From contig WYBP01000022.1 of assembly GCA_011525845.1 (NCBI GenBank), positions 62,001 through 126,000 of the forward strand: DNA of 64,000 nucleotides, written 5' to 3'. Origin of the DNA: Gemmatimonadaceae bacterium. GTDB taxonomy: Bacteria > Gemmatimonadota > Gemmatimonadetes > Gemmatimonadales > Gemmatimonadaceae. The translations under genes were made by a program, and so were the position numbers. Positions 24,060 through 32,060 of the stretch are shown here, piece after piece (positions within the stretch are counted from its first letter, which is position 1; each line of letters opens with the position of its first letter). The notes beneath the pieces are model-generated. The model did no database searches. It was given only the letters and a program-made list of their open reading frames with translations, and was not told where the DNA came from.

Positions 24060-25031
24060 ATGGCCACCACGAAGAAGTCCCCGCCCCCGGCCGACGATCC
24101 GGCGCTGGTCGCCGCCTTCGAGGCCCGCATCGCCGCCGGCGAGAGCATCGAGCCCAAGGACTGGATGCCCGAGCGCTACCGCAAGCAGCTCACCCGGATG
24201 ATGGCGCAGCACGCGCACTCCGAGATCGTCGGGATGCTGCCGGAAGGGAACTGGATCACGCGCGCGCCGAGCCTGCGGCGGAAGCTCTCGCTCATCGCCA
24301 AGGTGCAGGACGAGGCGGGGCACGGCCTCTACATCTACTGCGGCACCGAGACCCTCGGCGTCGAGCGCGACGAGCTCGTCGCCCAGCTGCACGACGGCAC
24401 GGCCAAGTACTCCAGCATCTTCAACTACCCGACCCTCTCCTGGGCGGACATGGGCGTGATCGGGTGGTTCGTGGACGGCGCCGCGATCGTGAACCAGACG
24501 GTCCTCGCCAAGGCCTCCTACGGCCCCTATGCACGCGCGATGGTGCGCATCTGCAAGGAGGAGAACTTCCACAAGCGGCAGGGCTACGAGATCTGCGCCA
24601 CGCTCGCGAAGGGCACGCCCTCGCAGCGCGCGATGCTGCAGGACGCGATCGACCGCTTCTGGTGGCCCTCCCTCATGATGTTCGGCCCGAGCGACAAGGA
24701 CTCGCCGAACTCGGCCGAGCTCCTCAAGTGGCGCGTGAAGCGGAAGACGAACGACGAGCTCCGCCAGCGCTTCGTGAACCTCACGGTGCCGCAGGCGCAG
24801 GCGATCGGCGTCACCCTCCCGGATCCCGACCTCACCTACAACCCCGAGACCAAGAACTGGGACTTCGGGGAGATCGACTGGGACGAGTTCTGGCAGGTCG
24901 TCGGCGGGAACGGGCCGTGCAACAAGGAGCGGCTCGCCGCGCGGAACGCCGCGCACGACGAGGGCGCGTGGGTGCGGGAAGCCGCGCTCGCGCACGCCGC
25001 GAAGCAGCGGCGCGGGACCGAGGCGGCCTGA
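24060..25031 (+). CDS. paaA: 1,2-phenylacetyl-CoA epoxidase, catalytic subunit A
   Basis: The diiron subunit that epoxidises the aromatic ring of phenylacetyl-CoA. The 323-residue product has the ferritin-like metal ligand pattern: Glu55 in HAHSEIVGM, the pair Glu85 and His88 in DEAGHG, Asp130 in SWAD, and Glu168 and His171 in [10 protein letters not shown]. The C-terminal [22 protein letters not shown] stretch is typical of PaaA. It is the first gene of paaABCD; paaB starts on the last base of its stop codon. The reductase gene paaE, which normally completes the operon, is missing here. Confidence 0.97.
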   Translation: MATTKKSPPPADDPALVAAFEARIAAGESIEPKDWMPERYRKQLTRMMAQHAHSEIVGMLPEGNWITRAPSLRRKLSLIAKVQDEAGHGLYIYCGTETLGVERDELVAQLHDGTAKYSSIFNYPTLSWADMGVIGWFVDGAAIVNQTVLAKASYGPYARAMVRICKEENFHKRQGYEICATLAKGTPSQRAMLQDAIDRFWWPSLMMFGPSDKDSPNSAELLKWRVKRKTNDELRQRFVNLTVPQAQAIGVTLPDPDLTYNPETKNWDFGEIDWDEFWQVVGGNGPCNKERLAARNAAHDEGAWVREAALAHAAKQRRGTEAA

Positions 25032-25372
25032 TGGCGGCCAGGGCGAAGGGGGCACCGAAGCGCGCGGCCGCCACCGATGGAGCGGCCGCCGAGGCGGCGT
25101 GGCCCCTCTGGGAGGTCTTCACCCAGGGGGACCAGGGAAAGCCGTTCGAGCACGCGGGGAGTCTCCACGCCACCGACGCCGAGCACGCGATGCAGAACGC
25201 GCGCGACGTGTACGCACGTCGCGGCGAGGCGGTGAACCTCTGGGTGGTCCCGAGCAGCGCGATCATCGCCTCCGCCCCCGGCGACGCCGGCCCCTTCTTC
25301 GACCCGGGGAACGACAAGGCCTACCGCCACCCGCAGTTCTACAAGGTGCCGCAGGGAGTGCGCGTCTTTTGA
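25031..25372 (+). CDS. paaB: 1,2-phenylacetyl-CoA epoxidase subunit B
   Basis: 113 residues. WPLWEVFTQGDQGKPFEHAGSLHATDAEHAMQNARDVYARRGEAVNLWVVPSSAI is the PaaB core, with the conserved pattern V-F-x-x-x-x-x-G-x-x-H-x-G-S-L-H-A-x-D. About 24 extra Ala/Lys-rich residues precede it. It is a small structural subunit of the epoxidase complex. It overlaps paaA by one base, and its stop codon overlaps the probable paaC start. Confidence 0.93.
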   Translation: MAARAKGAPKRAAATDGAAAEAAWPLWEVFTQGDQGKPFEHAGSLHATDAEHAMQNARDVYARRGEAVNLWVVPSSAIIASAPGDAGPFFDPGNDKAYRHPQFYKVPQGVRVF

Positions 25373-26262
25373 CCGCGAAGTCGGTGGGCGGCGCGCGTGT
25401 CGAGCGAGCGGACGAGGACGACGACGGCCGCGACGGCGAGGCCGGCGGCGTGGGAGCCGGGTTCGCCAAGGCCGGCGACTTCGCGGTGGCAGGCCCGCGG
25501 CGTGCGCCCTTCGGCGATCCCCTCGTCGAGTTCCTCCTCCGGCTCGGCGACGACCGGCTGATCCTCGGCCACCGGCTCTCGGAGTGGTGTGGGCACGGCC
25601 CGATCCTCGAGGAGGACATCGCCACCTCGAACATGGCGCTGGACCTCATCGGGCAGGCGGCCCAGCTACTCCGCCTCGCCGGCGAGGTGGAAGGGAAGGG
25701 GCGCGACGAGGACGCGCTGGCCTACTTCCGCGACGCGGTCCACTTCCGCAACTGCCTGATGGTCGAGCAGCCGAAGGGGGACTTCGGCTACACCACCATG
25801 CGGCAGTTCCTCTTCGACGCGTACAGCGTCCTGCTCTGGGAGGCGCTCGTGGGCGCCTCGCACGAGGGACTCGCGGCGATCGCCGCCAAGGCGCTCAAGG
25901 AGGCGAAGTACCACCTCCGCCACTCGAGCGAGTGGGTCGTGCGGCTCGGCGACGGCACCGAGGAGAGCCACGCGCGGATCCAGCGCTCGCTCGACGAGCT
26001 CTGGCGCTTCACCGGGGAGCTCTTCGAGCGCGATGCCGTGGTCGAGGGTGCGGCCAGGGCCGGTGTCGCAGTGGACCTCGAGGCGCTGCGCAGCCGCTGG
26101 GACGCCATCGTGCGCGACGTGATCGATCGCGCGACACTCACGATCCCCGCGGACGTGGTGATGCAGAGCGGCGGCCGGCGCGGCCGGCACACCGAGCACC
26201 TCGGCCACCTCCTCGCCACCATGCAGATCGTCGCACGCTCGCATCCCGGGGCGAAGTGGTGA
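25369..26262 (+). CDS. paaC: 1,2-phenylacetyl-CoA epoxidase, structural subunit C
   Basis: Ferritin-like partner of PaaA. Recognised by LVEFLLRLGDDRLILGHRLSEWCGHGPILEEDIATSNMALDLIGQA, VEQPKGDFGYTTMRQFLFD, KALKEAKYHLRHSSEWVVRLGDGTEESH and the C-terminal GGRRGRHTEHLGHLLATMQ. The conserved part begins near 25500 and fits the usual length of about 250. The start is uncertain: TTG at 25369 overlaps the paaB stop (TTGA), giving 297 residues with an acidic extension (ERADEDDDGRDGE), while GTG codons at 25384 or 25450 give shorter forms. I list the TTG form because every other junction in this operon overlaps. Confidence 0.9.
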   Translation: MTAKSVGGARVERADEDDDGRDGEAGGVGAGFAKAGDFAVAGPRRAPFGDPLVEFLLRLGDDRLILGHRLSEWCGHGPILEEDIATSNMALDLIGQAAQLLRLAGEVEGKGRDEDALAYFRDAVHFRNCLMVEQPKGDFGYTTMRQFLFDAYSVLLWEALVGASHEGLAAIAAKALKEAKYHLRHSSEWVVRLGDGTEESHARIQRSLDELWRFTGELFERDAVVEGAARAGVAVDLEALRSRWDAIVRDVIDRATLTIPADVVMQSGGRRGRHTEHLGHLLATMQIVARSHPGAKW

Positions 26263-26762
26263 GCGCCCCGGTGCTGACCCGCGAGCGGGCGCTCGAGGTG
26301 CTCGGCACGGTCCCGGACCCCGAGGTGCCGGTGATCAGCGTGGTGGAGCTCGGCATCGTGCGCGACGTGGAGGTCCGCCCCGGCGGCGCGGTGACCGTGA
26401 CGATCACGCCCACCTACAGCGGATGCCCGGCGATGTTCGAGATCGAGAAGGATGTCCGCAGTGCGCTCGTCGAGGCCGGCGCCACCGCGGTGGAGGTGCG
26501 CACCGTGCTCTCCCCCGCGTGGACCACCGACTGGATCGGTCCGGAGGCGCGGGAGAAGCTCCGCGCCTACGGCATCGCGCCGCCGGGGCGCGCGGAGTCC
26601 GGCGGCCTCGTCACGCTCACGCGTGCTCGGCCGCCGGTCCCGTGTCCCTTCTGTGGTTCGTCGGACACGCGGCTGCAGAGCGAGTTCGGCTCCACCGCGT
26701 GCAAGGCGATCCACGTCTGCAACGACTGCCGACAGCCCTTCGACGAGTTCAAGGCGCACTAG
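26259..26762 (+). CDS. paaD: 1,2-phenylacetyl-CoA epoxidase assembly protein D
   Basis: 167 residues starting at GTG 26259, inside the paaC stop (GTGA overlap). The N-terminal half is a MIP18/DUF59-type domain (VPDPEVPVISVVELGIVRDV, TPTYSGCPAM with Cys56). The C-terminal part has a zinc-ribbon-like pair, Cys129/Cys132 (CPFCGS) and Cys154/Cys157 (CNDC). PaaD is thought to help mature the iron centre of the epoxidase. It overlaps the convergent lipoprotein gene by 14 bases. Confidence 0.93.
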   Translation: MSAPVLTRERALEVLGTVPDPEVPVISVVELGIVRDVEVRPGGAVTVTITPTYSGCPAMFEIEKDVRSALVEAGATAVEVRTVLSPAWTTDWIGPEAREKLRAYGIAPPGRAESGGLVTLTRARPPVPCPFCGSSDTRLQSEFGSTACKAIHVCNDCRQPFDEFKAH

Positions 26763-27513
26763 TCGCGGCGCGCGGCTCCCAGACGGTCCGCTGGAGCGCC
26801 TCACCGACCCAGAGCGGTTCCCGCAGCCTGATCGTCCGGTCGGCGTGCACCGTTCCCTCCGCCCGGAGGTTCTGGATGTAGTCCGACTCCAGTGACACGG
26901 CGCCCCGGGCGGTCACGCCGCCGAGCGCCAGCTGGCCGTGGTCGCCCCAGAGGTAGCGGAACGCCACCACGCCGTCGTGCCACTCGGTGAAGATGTGGCG
27001 GCGCGCGTACTCGCCGTCCGGCTCGATGTCGAGGATCGCCGAGTCGAGCCGGATCTCGACGTGCCGCACGATCCGGTCGCCGACGGGTTCGTCGAAGAAC
27101 TCCGCGTAGGCCGCGGGGAGCAGCCGGTCCTCGAAGGAGCGCAGCCGCCAGCGACCGGCGAGTTCCCCCGCCTGCGCAGGGAGCACTGCGAGCACGAGCG
27201 ACGCCGTCCGGCCGTCCACCGTCGCGTGGATCGTCGCCGTCCCGAGCGCGAGCGCGCGTGCCCGGCCGTCGCCCTGCATCGCGACGACGGCGGGCGATCC
27301 GCTGGTCCAGGAGACGCGGCGCCCGGGCACCGGGGTCCCGTCCGCCGCACGGGGGGTCGCGGTCAGGGCCATCACTTCCCCCGTGAGCAGGGTCGCGCCC
27401 GGTCCGGAGATCTCGACCGACGCCACCTCCCGCAGTGGAGGGACCGGACCGGTCCCTCCCTGCGGGTCGGCGCACGCGGCGAGCGCCAGGAGGAGTGCGA
27501 GTGCCCGTCTCAC
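26749..27513 (-). CDS. lipoprotein with bacterial Ig-like (Big_2) domain
   Basis: 254 residues. I chose GTG at 27513, which overlaps the stop of the upstream gene (GTGA) and gives a short signal with lipobox Cys14 (LAACADPQGG). Residues about 35-115 form a Big_2 domain (ASVEISGPGATLLTGEVMALTATPRAADGTPVPGRRVSW..ALGTATIHATVDG). The C-terminal 130 residues, beginning AGRWRLRSFEDRLLPAAYAEFF, resemble a lipocalin-like heat-shock or META-type beta domain but are not recognised with confidence. It is probably co-transcribed with the upstream DUF5602-like gene. Confidence 0.7.
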   Translation of the reverse strand: MRRALALLLALAACADPQGGTGPVPPLREVASVEISGPGATLLTGEVMALTATPRAADGTPVPGRRVSWTSGSPAVVAMQGDGRARALALGTATIHATVDGRTASLVLAVLPAQAGELAGRWRLRSFEDRLLPAAYAEFFDEPVGDRIVRHVEIRLDSAILDIEPDGEYARRHIFTEWHDGVVAFRYLWGDHGQLALGGVTARGAVSLESDYIQNLRAEGTVHADRTIRLREPLWVGEALQRTVWEPRAATSAP

Positions 27514-28424
27514 CGCGGTTCGAAGCCCGTGAGGGCCACCCGATACTCCTTCGCCTGTGCGTCCCACGTGATGCGGTAGGCGGTGGGATGCTGGCCGCTC
27601 ACCTGGGCGCGCGCCGGCGTCGAGACCGGCACCACCTCGTCCTGCTGCGTGGGGTCCGCCGTGCGCTTGGCGAGGATGTAGTCACGCGTGATCATCGGTT
27701 CGGCGAAGACGAACGAACCGCCCCAGGAGCCATAGATGAAGGTCTTGGTGAACTTCTCCTGCTTCTCGGGATGCCCGGTGAGTCCCTGCAGCTCGGGGGA
27801 GCGCACATCGAGCCAGTGGAGCCCCATCAGCGGCACCGAGACGGCGCCCGCCGGCGCCTTCGCCGCGGTCGCGGCGTCCACGTAGAACGGCATGCGGAAC
27901 TCCTCCGGCGGCAGCTGCGCGGCCTTCTGGTCGAACTCCGGGTTGCTCGGGACGATCGACGCCCGCACGTCGCGCGACGCGGTCCAGAAGTGGAAGTCGA
28001 AGTGCGGCTCGTCATAGACGCCCGGGGGCTCATGCCCACCCGGGTTCCAGTCGAGCTGCACGAAGCGGAACGGCGTCGGGTTCGGCGACGGCAGGTCGAA
28101 CAGCAGGGTGTGCGAGTCGAGCACCTCGTGCGTCGGTGCGTTGGCCGTGGGCGCGCCGTGGGCCCCGTGGGGCGCGGCCGTCGCGCGGGGTCCCGGCAGG
28201 CCGTCCATCGCGTCCACGCTGAACGCGATCCCCACCTCGAGCGGCTTGCGGGCATCGCTGGGGTTGAGCGTGATGTAGGCCCGGACGGTGCCCCGCCCGA
28301 GGCGCTGCGCCTCGCCGTAGATGCGGCGCGCGGTCGCCGACGACGACGTGGCACCCAGTGATCCGTAGACGGTGAGCGCGGCGGCCAGCGCGGTGAAGGT
28401 GAGCAGCCAGGTTCTGCGTTGCAT
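27510..28424 (-). CDS. secreted DUF5602/TTHB210-like protein
   Basis: 304 residues from the ATG at 28424, which has AGAGGA upstream; the longer frame to 28469 lacks this. The signal or anchor segment WLLTFTALAAALTVYGSLGA is followed by RRIYGEAQRLGRGTVRAYITLNPSDARKPLEVGIAFS, EVLDSHTLLFDLP, FRFVQLDWNPGGHEPPGVYDEPHFDFHFW and MGLHWLDVRSPELQG. The last two, with their histidines, look like the metal-binding core of TTHB210-like (DUF5602) domains. The family is known from Thermus as a sigma-E-controlled protein of unknown function. Here it is divergent from a BTAD regulator module. Confidence 0.7.
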   Translation of the reverse strand: MQRRTWLLTFTALAAALTVYGSLGATSSSATARRIYGEAQRLGRGTVRAYITLNPSDARKPLEVGIAFSVDAMDGLPGPRATAAPHGAHGAPTANAPTHEVLDSHTLLFDLPSPNPTPFRFVQLDWNPGGHEPPGVYDEPHFDFHFWTASRDVRASIVPSNPEFDQKAAQLPPEEFRMPFYVDAATAAKAPAGAVSVPLMGLHWLDVRSPELQGLTGHPEKQEKFTKTFIYGSWGGSFVFAEPMITRDYILAKRTADPTQQDEVVPVSTPARAQVSGQHPTAYRITWDAQAKEYRVALTGFEPR

Positions 28425-28503
28425 GGTTCCAATCCTCTCGGTAGCGCGTGATGTGCCCCACCGCGCCATGCGGTGCGGGACGCGGGAACGATGCGCGGCC
28501 GCC

Positions 28504-28568
28504 GCTTACGGTCGGTCGCATCCGGCCTCCCGTCCCAGCCCGCGGGCCCCGGTAAGCACGCTGTAAGC
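28504..28568. promoter_or_regulatory. GTAAGC direct repeats (11-base period) plus inverted copy
   Basis: GTAAGC occurs at 28552-28557 and 28563-28568, exactly 11 bases apart, and as an inverted copy GCTTAC at 28504-28509. Ten-base forms CCGCTTACGG (28503-28512 region) and CTGTAAGCGG (28561-28570) are inverted with one mismatch. SARP/BTAD regulators are known to bind heptamer direct repeats with 11-base periodicity. The site lies between the DUF5602-like gene and the hydrolase-BTAD regulator pair. Confidence 0.5.
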
Positions 28569-28590
28569 GGCCGGCACCCAGGTTGTGGCG

Positions 28591-29097
28591 ATGACGATCC
28601 ACCTCCATGAGGGGCTCGAGGGCGTGTGGGCGGAACTCCACGCCGGCGGCGGCACGATCCGCTACCGGCGACGGGGGGCCGGCGCGACGACGGTGCTCCT
28701 CTCCTCCGACGCTCCGATGGCCGGTGCACCCGAGGTGGAGCAGGCGCTCGCGCGCGCGGGGCGCGTCCTGGTGCCGTATACCCGGCCCTGGCCGGAGGGC
28801 CCGCCGGGACGCTGGCTCGAGACCTTCCTCGAGGGGCTCGGCGTGCACGATGCCCTCCTGGTCGCGTCCCACGGACCCGCGGTCGAGGCGGCGCTCGCGG
28901 TCGCCCAGCGTGCCCCCGAGATGGTGCGGGGGGTGGCGATCCTCGGCGACCCGTACCAGGCGGGTCGCCTGCACCGGGCCTGGATCGAGACCGACGCCGG
29001 TTCCCGGACGCCACTGCTCCTCGCGGGTGCGGCCGCCACGATGGCGGAAGTGCTCCCCGCGCTGACGCACCTCGCCGGGGCGGACGCACCGCGGTGA
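28591..29097 (+). CDS. small degenerate alpha/beta-hydrolase-like protein
   Basis: 168 residues (or 170 from GTG 28585). RYRRRGAGATTVLLSSDAPMAG, a stretch WPEGPPGRWLETFLEGLGVHDALLVASHGPAVEAALAVAQRAPEMVRGVAILGDPY, and TPLLLAGAAATMAEVLP follow the order of an alpha/beta-hydrolase. The nucleophile elbow reads ASHGPA instead of G-x-S-x-G, and the C-terminal catalytic histidine region is absent. It is probably non-catalytic, perhaps a ligand-binding partner of the regulator encoded 80 bases downstream. AGG at spacing 8 favours the ATG. Confidence 0.55.
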   Translation: MTIHLHEGLEGVWAELHAGGGTIRYRRRGAGATTVLLSSDAPMAGAPEVEQALARAGRVLVPYTRPWPEGPPGRWLETFLEGLGVHDALLVASHGPAVEAALAVAQRAPEMVRGVAILGDPYQAGRLHRAWIETDAGSRTPLLLAGAAATMAEVLPALTHLAGADAPR

Positions 29098-29177
29098 CGG
29101 CGATATTGATGTCGCATCCGGGGCGCGATATCGTGAGGCGCCCACGCTCCCCGAGAGAGACCGCGCCGCCGCCACCC

Positions 29178-32003
29178 ATGGCCACCGACCTTCCCGTCCA
29201 CCTGACGCGCTTCATCGGTCGCGAGACGGAGATCGCGGCCGTCGCCGCCCTGCTGGGACGCGAGCGCCTGGTGACGCTGACCGGCCCCGGAGGCACGGGC
29301 AAGACCCGCCTGGCCGGCGAGGTGTCCGTCCGTGCCCAGTCGGCGTTCGCCGCGGTCCGCTGGGTGGACCTCGCGCCGATCGGCGATGGCAAGTTGCTGG
29401 CTCGCCAGGTGTGCCTGAGCCTGGAGCTCGCCGAGCGCGCGGGCGTGCCCTTCATGCGGCTCGCGATCGAGGCGATCGGCGACGGACGGATGCTGCTGGT
29501 CCTGGACAACTGCGAGCACGTGGTGGACGCCGCCGCGACGTACGCCGAGGCGCTGCTGCGGGCCTGCCCGGGGCTGACCATCCTGGCGACGAGCCGCGAG
29601 GCGCTCGGGATCGCGAGCGAGGCGGCCTGGTTGGTGCCGCCCCTCACGACGGCCGAGGCGGAACAGCTCTTCGTGGAGCGCGCGCGGGCCGTCAGCCCCG
29701 GATTCGAGGTGTCGGAGCGCGGCGCGGACGCGGTCGCGGAGATCTGCCGGCGGCTCGACGGCATCCCCCTCGCGATCGAGCTCGCCGCCGCCCGCGCGCG
29801 CGTGCTCTCGCCGGAGCAGATCACCGCGCGGCTCGACGACGCGTTCCGCCTGCTCAACAGCGGGAGCCGCACCGCGGTCCCGCGGCACCGCACCCTCCGC
29901 GCCACGATGGAGTGGAGTCTCGCGCTCCTGGGACCCTCGGAGCGCACGCTGCTGCGCCGGCTCTCGGTGTTCGCCGGCGGCTTCGACCTCGAGGCGGCCG
30001 AGGCCGTCTGCAGCGGTGGGCCGATCGATGCCGAGGACGTGCTCGACGGCATCGCCACGCTCGTGGACAAGTCCTGGGTGGTGATGGAGCCAGACGACGG
30101 GACCGCGCGGTACACGCTCCTGGAGACCGTCCGGCAGTACGCGCGGGAACTGCTCGTCGAGGCCGGCGAGGCGGAGACGCTCGAGCGGGCGCACGGCATG
30201 CACTTCCTGGCGTTCCTCGAGCGGGTCGAACCGCAGTTCGTGGGCGGGGCGACGGACCAGGCGCTCGTGGCCCGCGTGCGCCACGCGCGCGCCGACATCC
30301 GTGCCGCAGCCGCGTGGATGCTCCACGAGACGAGCGACCCCTCGCTGGCGTTGCGCCTCCTCGGCGCGCTCTTCTGGCCCTGGTATGCGTTCGGCTCGTT
30401 CCGCGACCTGCGGATCTTCGCCGAGCGCGCCCTGCCGCGCGCGGCGGGCGTTGCGGCGCAGGTGCGGGGGCGGGCGCTCCTCAGCTCCGGGCTCACGGGC
30501 CTCGCCCAGGGAGAGTACGAGCGGGCCGCCGGCCAGCTCGACGAGGCCGTGTCGCTGCTCCAGGCGTCGGGCGACATGGCGTCCCTGCGGGTGGCCACCG
30601 CCAAGCTCGGCGCCGCTCACCTGCTCAAGGGCGACCTCGACGCGGCGGCCGCGACCCTGGACGAGGCGATGCGGCTCACGCGGGACGTGCCGGAACACGA
30701 CATGAGCGGCGTGTTCGCGCACTTCTGGCGGGCCTGGGCGTCGTATCTCCAGGGCGACTTCGCGACGGCGCGCGACCTGATGGCGCGCAACCTCGAGGTC
30801 GGCGTCCGTCACGGGCTCTCGGCCACCGAGGGCCACTCGCGGGCGGTCCTGGCGCGGGTCCACGTGGCCCTCGGCGACGTCGAGCGCGCCTGCGCGGAGG
30901 CGGCACAGAGCCTGGAGGTCGAGCGGACGATCCGGGACGGTTGGGGCATCGCGCTCGCGATGGATGCCATCGCGCTCATCGCGGCGCGCCGGGGGCGGCT
31001 CGCGGATGCGACGCGGCTCATCGCGGGGACCGAGGCGCTCCGGGAGCGGTTCGCGATGGCGATCCCCGGCGTCGCGCCGGAGGAGCGCGACGCGCTGCTC
31101 GCCGAGCTGCGCGGGTCGCTCGACGGCGCGTTCGACGCCGCCTGGACTGAGGGGCGTGCGCTCGGGACCGAGCAGCTGGTCGCGCACGGGTTCGCCGAGA
31201 CGGCGCGGGACACCACGGAGCACCGCGTCGTCGCCGTCATGCCGGCCGACGTGCCGGCGGTCGCGGGGATGCGCGTCCTGGCGCTCGGGCCCCTGCAGGT
31301 CTTCACCCGGGGAGAGCTGGTCGACGCCCGGCGCTGGGGATCCGTGCGCCCGCGCGAGCTGCTCGTCTACCTGCTGCTGCATCCGGAGGGGCGCACGAAG
31401 GAGCAGGTCGGCCTCGCGTTCTGGCCCGACGCGAGTCCCGCCCAGCTGCGCAACTCCTTCCACGTCACGCTGCATCGGCTGCGGCGCGCCCTCGGCGACC
31501 TGCGCGCGGTCGTCGTGGAGGGCGAGCGGTACCGCGTCGACCCGGCGGTGGTGGCCGAGTTCGACGTGACGACCTTCGAGCACGAGCTGCGCATGGCGCT
31601 GCAGGCCCTGCAGCGGCAGTCGGAGGGCGCGGTGCGCGAGCTCGAACAGGTGATGGCACGCTACCGTGGCGACTTCCTCGACGGCGAGCCGGTCGGCGAC
31701 TGGCACCTCGAGGTGCGTGACCGGCTGCAGCGCGCCTTCGTGGACGGCATGCTCGCGCTCGGCGGCGCGCACGCGCGCGACGGGAGGCACGCCAAGGCGG
31801 CCGAAGCCTATCGGCGGGTGCTGGCGCGCGACGAGCTGCACGAGGAGGCGCTGCGGGCACTCCTGCGCGCCCATGCGGAGCTGGGCGAACGCGCCCAGGC
31901 GCTGCGCGTCTTCCAGCGCTTCAGCGACCGGATCCGCACGGAACTCGGCTCCGCGCCCTCCGCCGAGACGGAGCGGCTGGCGGCATCGCTCCGCGGCGGC
32001 TGA
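29178..32003 (+). CDS. NB-ARC/TPR/BTAD transcriptional regulator with C-terminal DNA-binding domain
   Basis: 941 residues. The N-terminal AAA/NB-ARC-type ATPase has Walker A GPGGTGKT (residues 36-43), Walker B LLVLDNCEH (from 106) and RLDGIPLAIELAAAR. TPR-like helices fill about 390-660. A winged-helix OmpR-like domain lies at about 698-774 (LGPLQVF..RPRELLVYLLLHPEGRTKEQVGLAFWPDASPAQLRNSFHVTLHRLRRAL), followed by a BTAD domain to the end (AEFDVTTFEHEL..RYRGDFLDG). In AfsR the SARP half is N-terminal; here it is C-terminal. The start could instead be ATG 29109. It probably controls the divergent promoter region that carries GTAAGC repeats. Confidence 0.88.
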   Translation: MATDLPVHLTRFIGRETEIAAVAALLGRERLVTLTGPGGTGKTRLAGEVSVRAQSAFAAVRWVDLAPIGDGKLLARQVCLSLELAERAGVPFMRLAIEAIGDGRMLLVLDNCEHVVDAAATYAEALLRACPGLTILATSREALGIASEAAWLVPPLTTAEAEQLFVERARAVSPGFEVSERGADAVAEICRRLDGIPLAIELAAARARVLSPEQITARLDDAFRLLNSGSRTAVPRHRTLRATMEWSLALLGPSERTLLRRLSVFAGGFDLEAAEAVCSGGPIDAEDVLDGIATLVDKSWVVMEPDDGTARYTLLETVRQYARELLVEAGEAETLERAHGMHFLAFLERVEPQFVGGATDQALVARVRHARADIRAAAAWMLHETSDPSLALRLLGALFWPWYAFGSFRDLRIFAERALPRAAGVAAQVRGRALLSSGLTGLAQGEYERAAGQLDEAVSLLQASGDMASLRVATAKLGAAHLLKGDLDAAAATLDEAMRLTRDVPEHDMSGVFAHFWRAWASYLQGDFATARDLMARNLEVGVRHGLSATEGHSRAVLARVHVALGDVERACAEAAQSLEVERTIRDGWGIALAMDAIALIAARRGRLADATRLIAGTEALRERFAMAIPGVAPEERDALLAELRGSLDGAFDAAWTEGRALGTEQLVAHGFAETARDTTEHRVVAVMPADVPAVAGMRVLALGPLQVFTRGELVDARRWGSVRPRELLVYLLLHPEGRTKEQVGLAFWPDASPAQLRNSFHVTLHRLRRALGDLRAVVVEGERYRVDPAVVAEFDVTTFEHELRMALQALQRQSEGAVRELEQVMARYRGDFLDGEPVGDWHLEVRDRLQRAFVDGMLALGGAHARDGRHAKAAEAYRRVLARDELHEEALRALLRAHAELGERAQALRVFQRFSDRIRTELGSAPSAETERLAASLRGG

Positions 32004-32011
32004 CCGCGGCC

Positions 32012-32035
32012 GGCGGGTGCCGGGTGGCGCCCGCC
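32012..32035. terminator. GC-rich hairpin between convergent regulator and MATE genes
   Basis: A 10-bp stem with one G-T pair (32012-32021 with 32026-32035, loop GGGT), extendable outward by GCGGC/GCCGC with a bulge. It lies in the 57-base gap between two convergent stop codons. There is no T-run, so it may act as a Rho-assisted or weak bidirectional terminator. Confidence 0.4.
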
Positions 32036-32060
32036 GCCGCATCGCGACGGGCGCTGCACC

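Noticed and set aside
28662-32042. A 1126-codon open frame on the minus strand across the BTAD regulator
   Set aside because: It has no recognisable motif, and it covers both the hydrolase-like gene and the regulator on the other strand; the plus-strand Walker and winged-helix motifs are clear.
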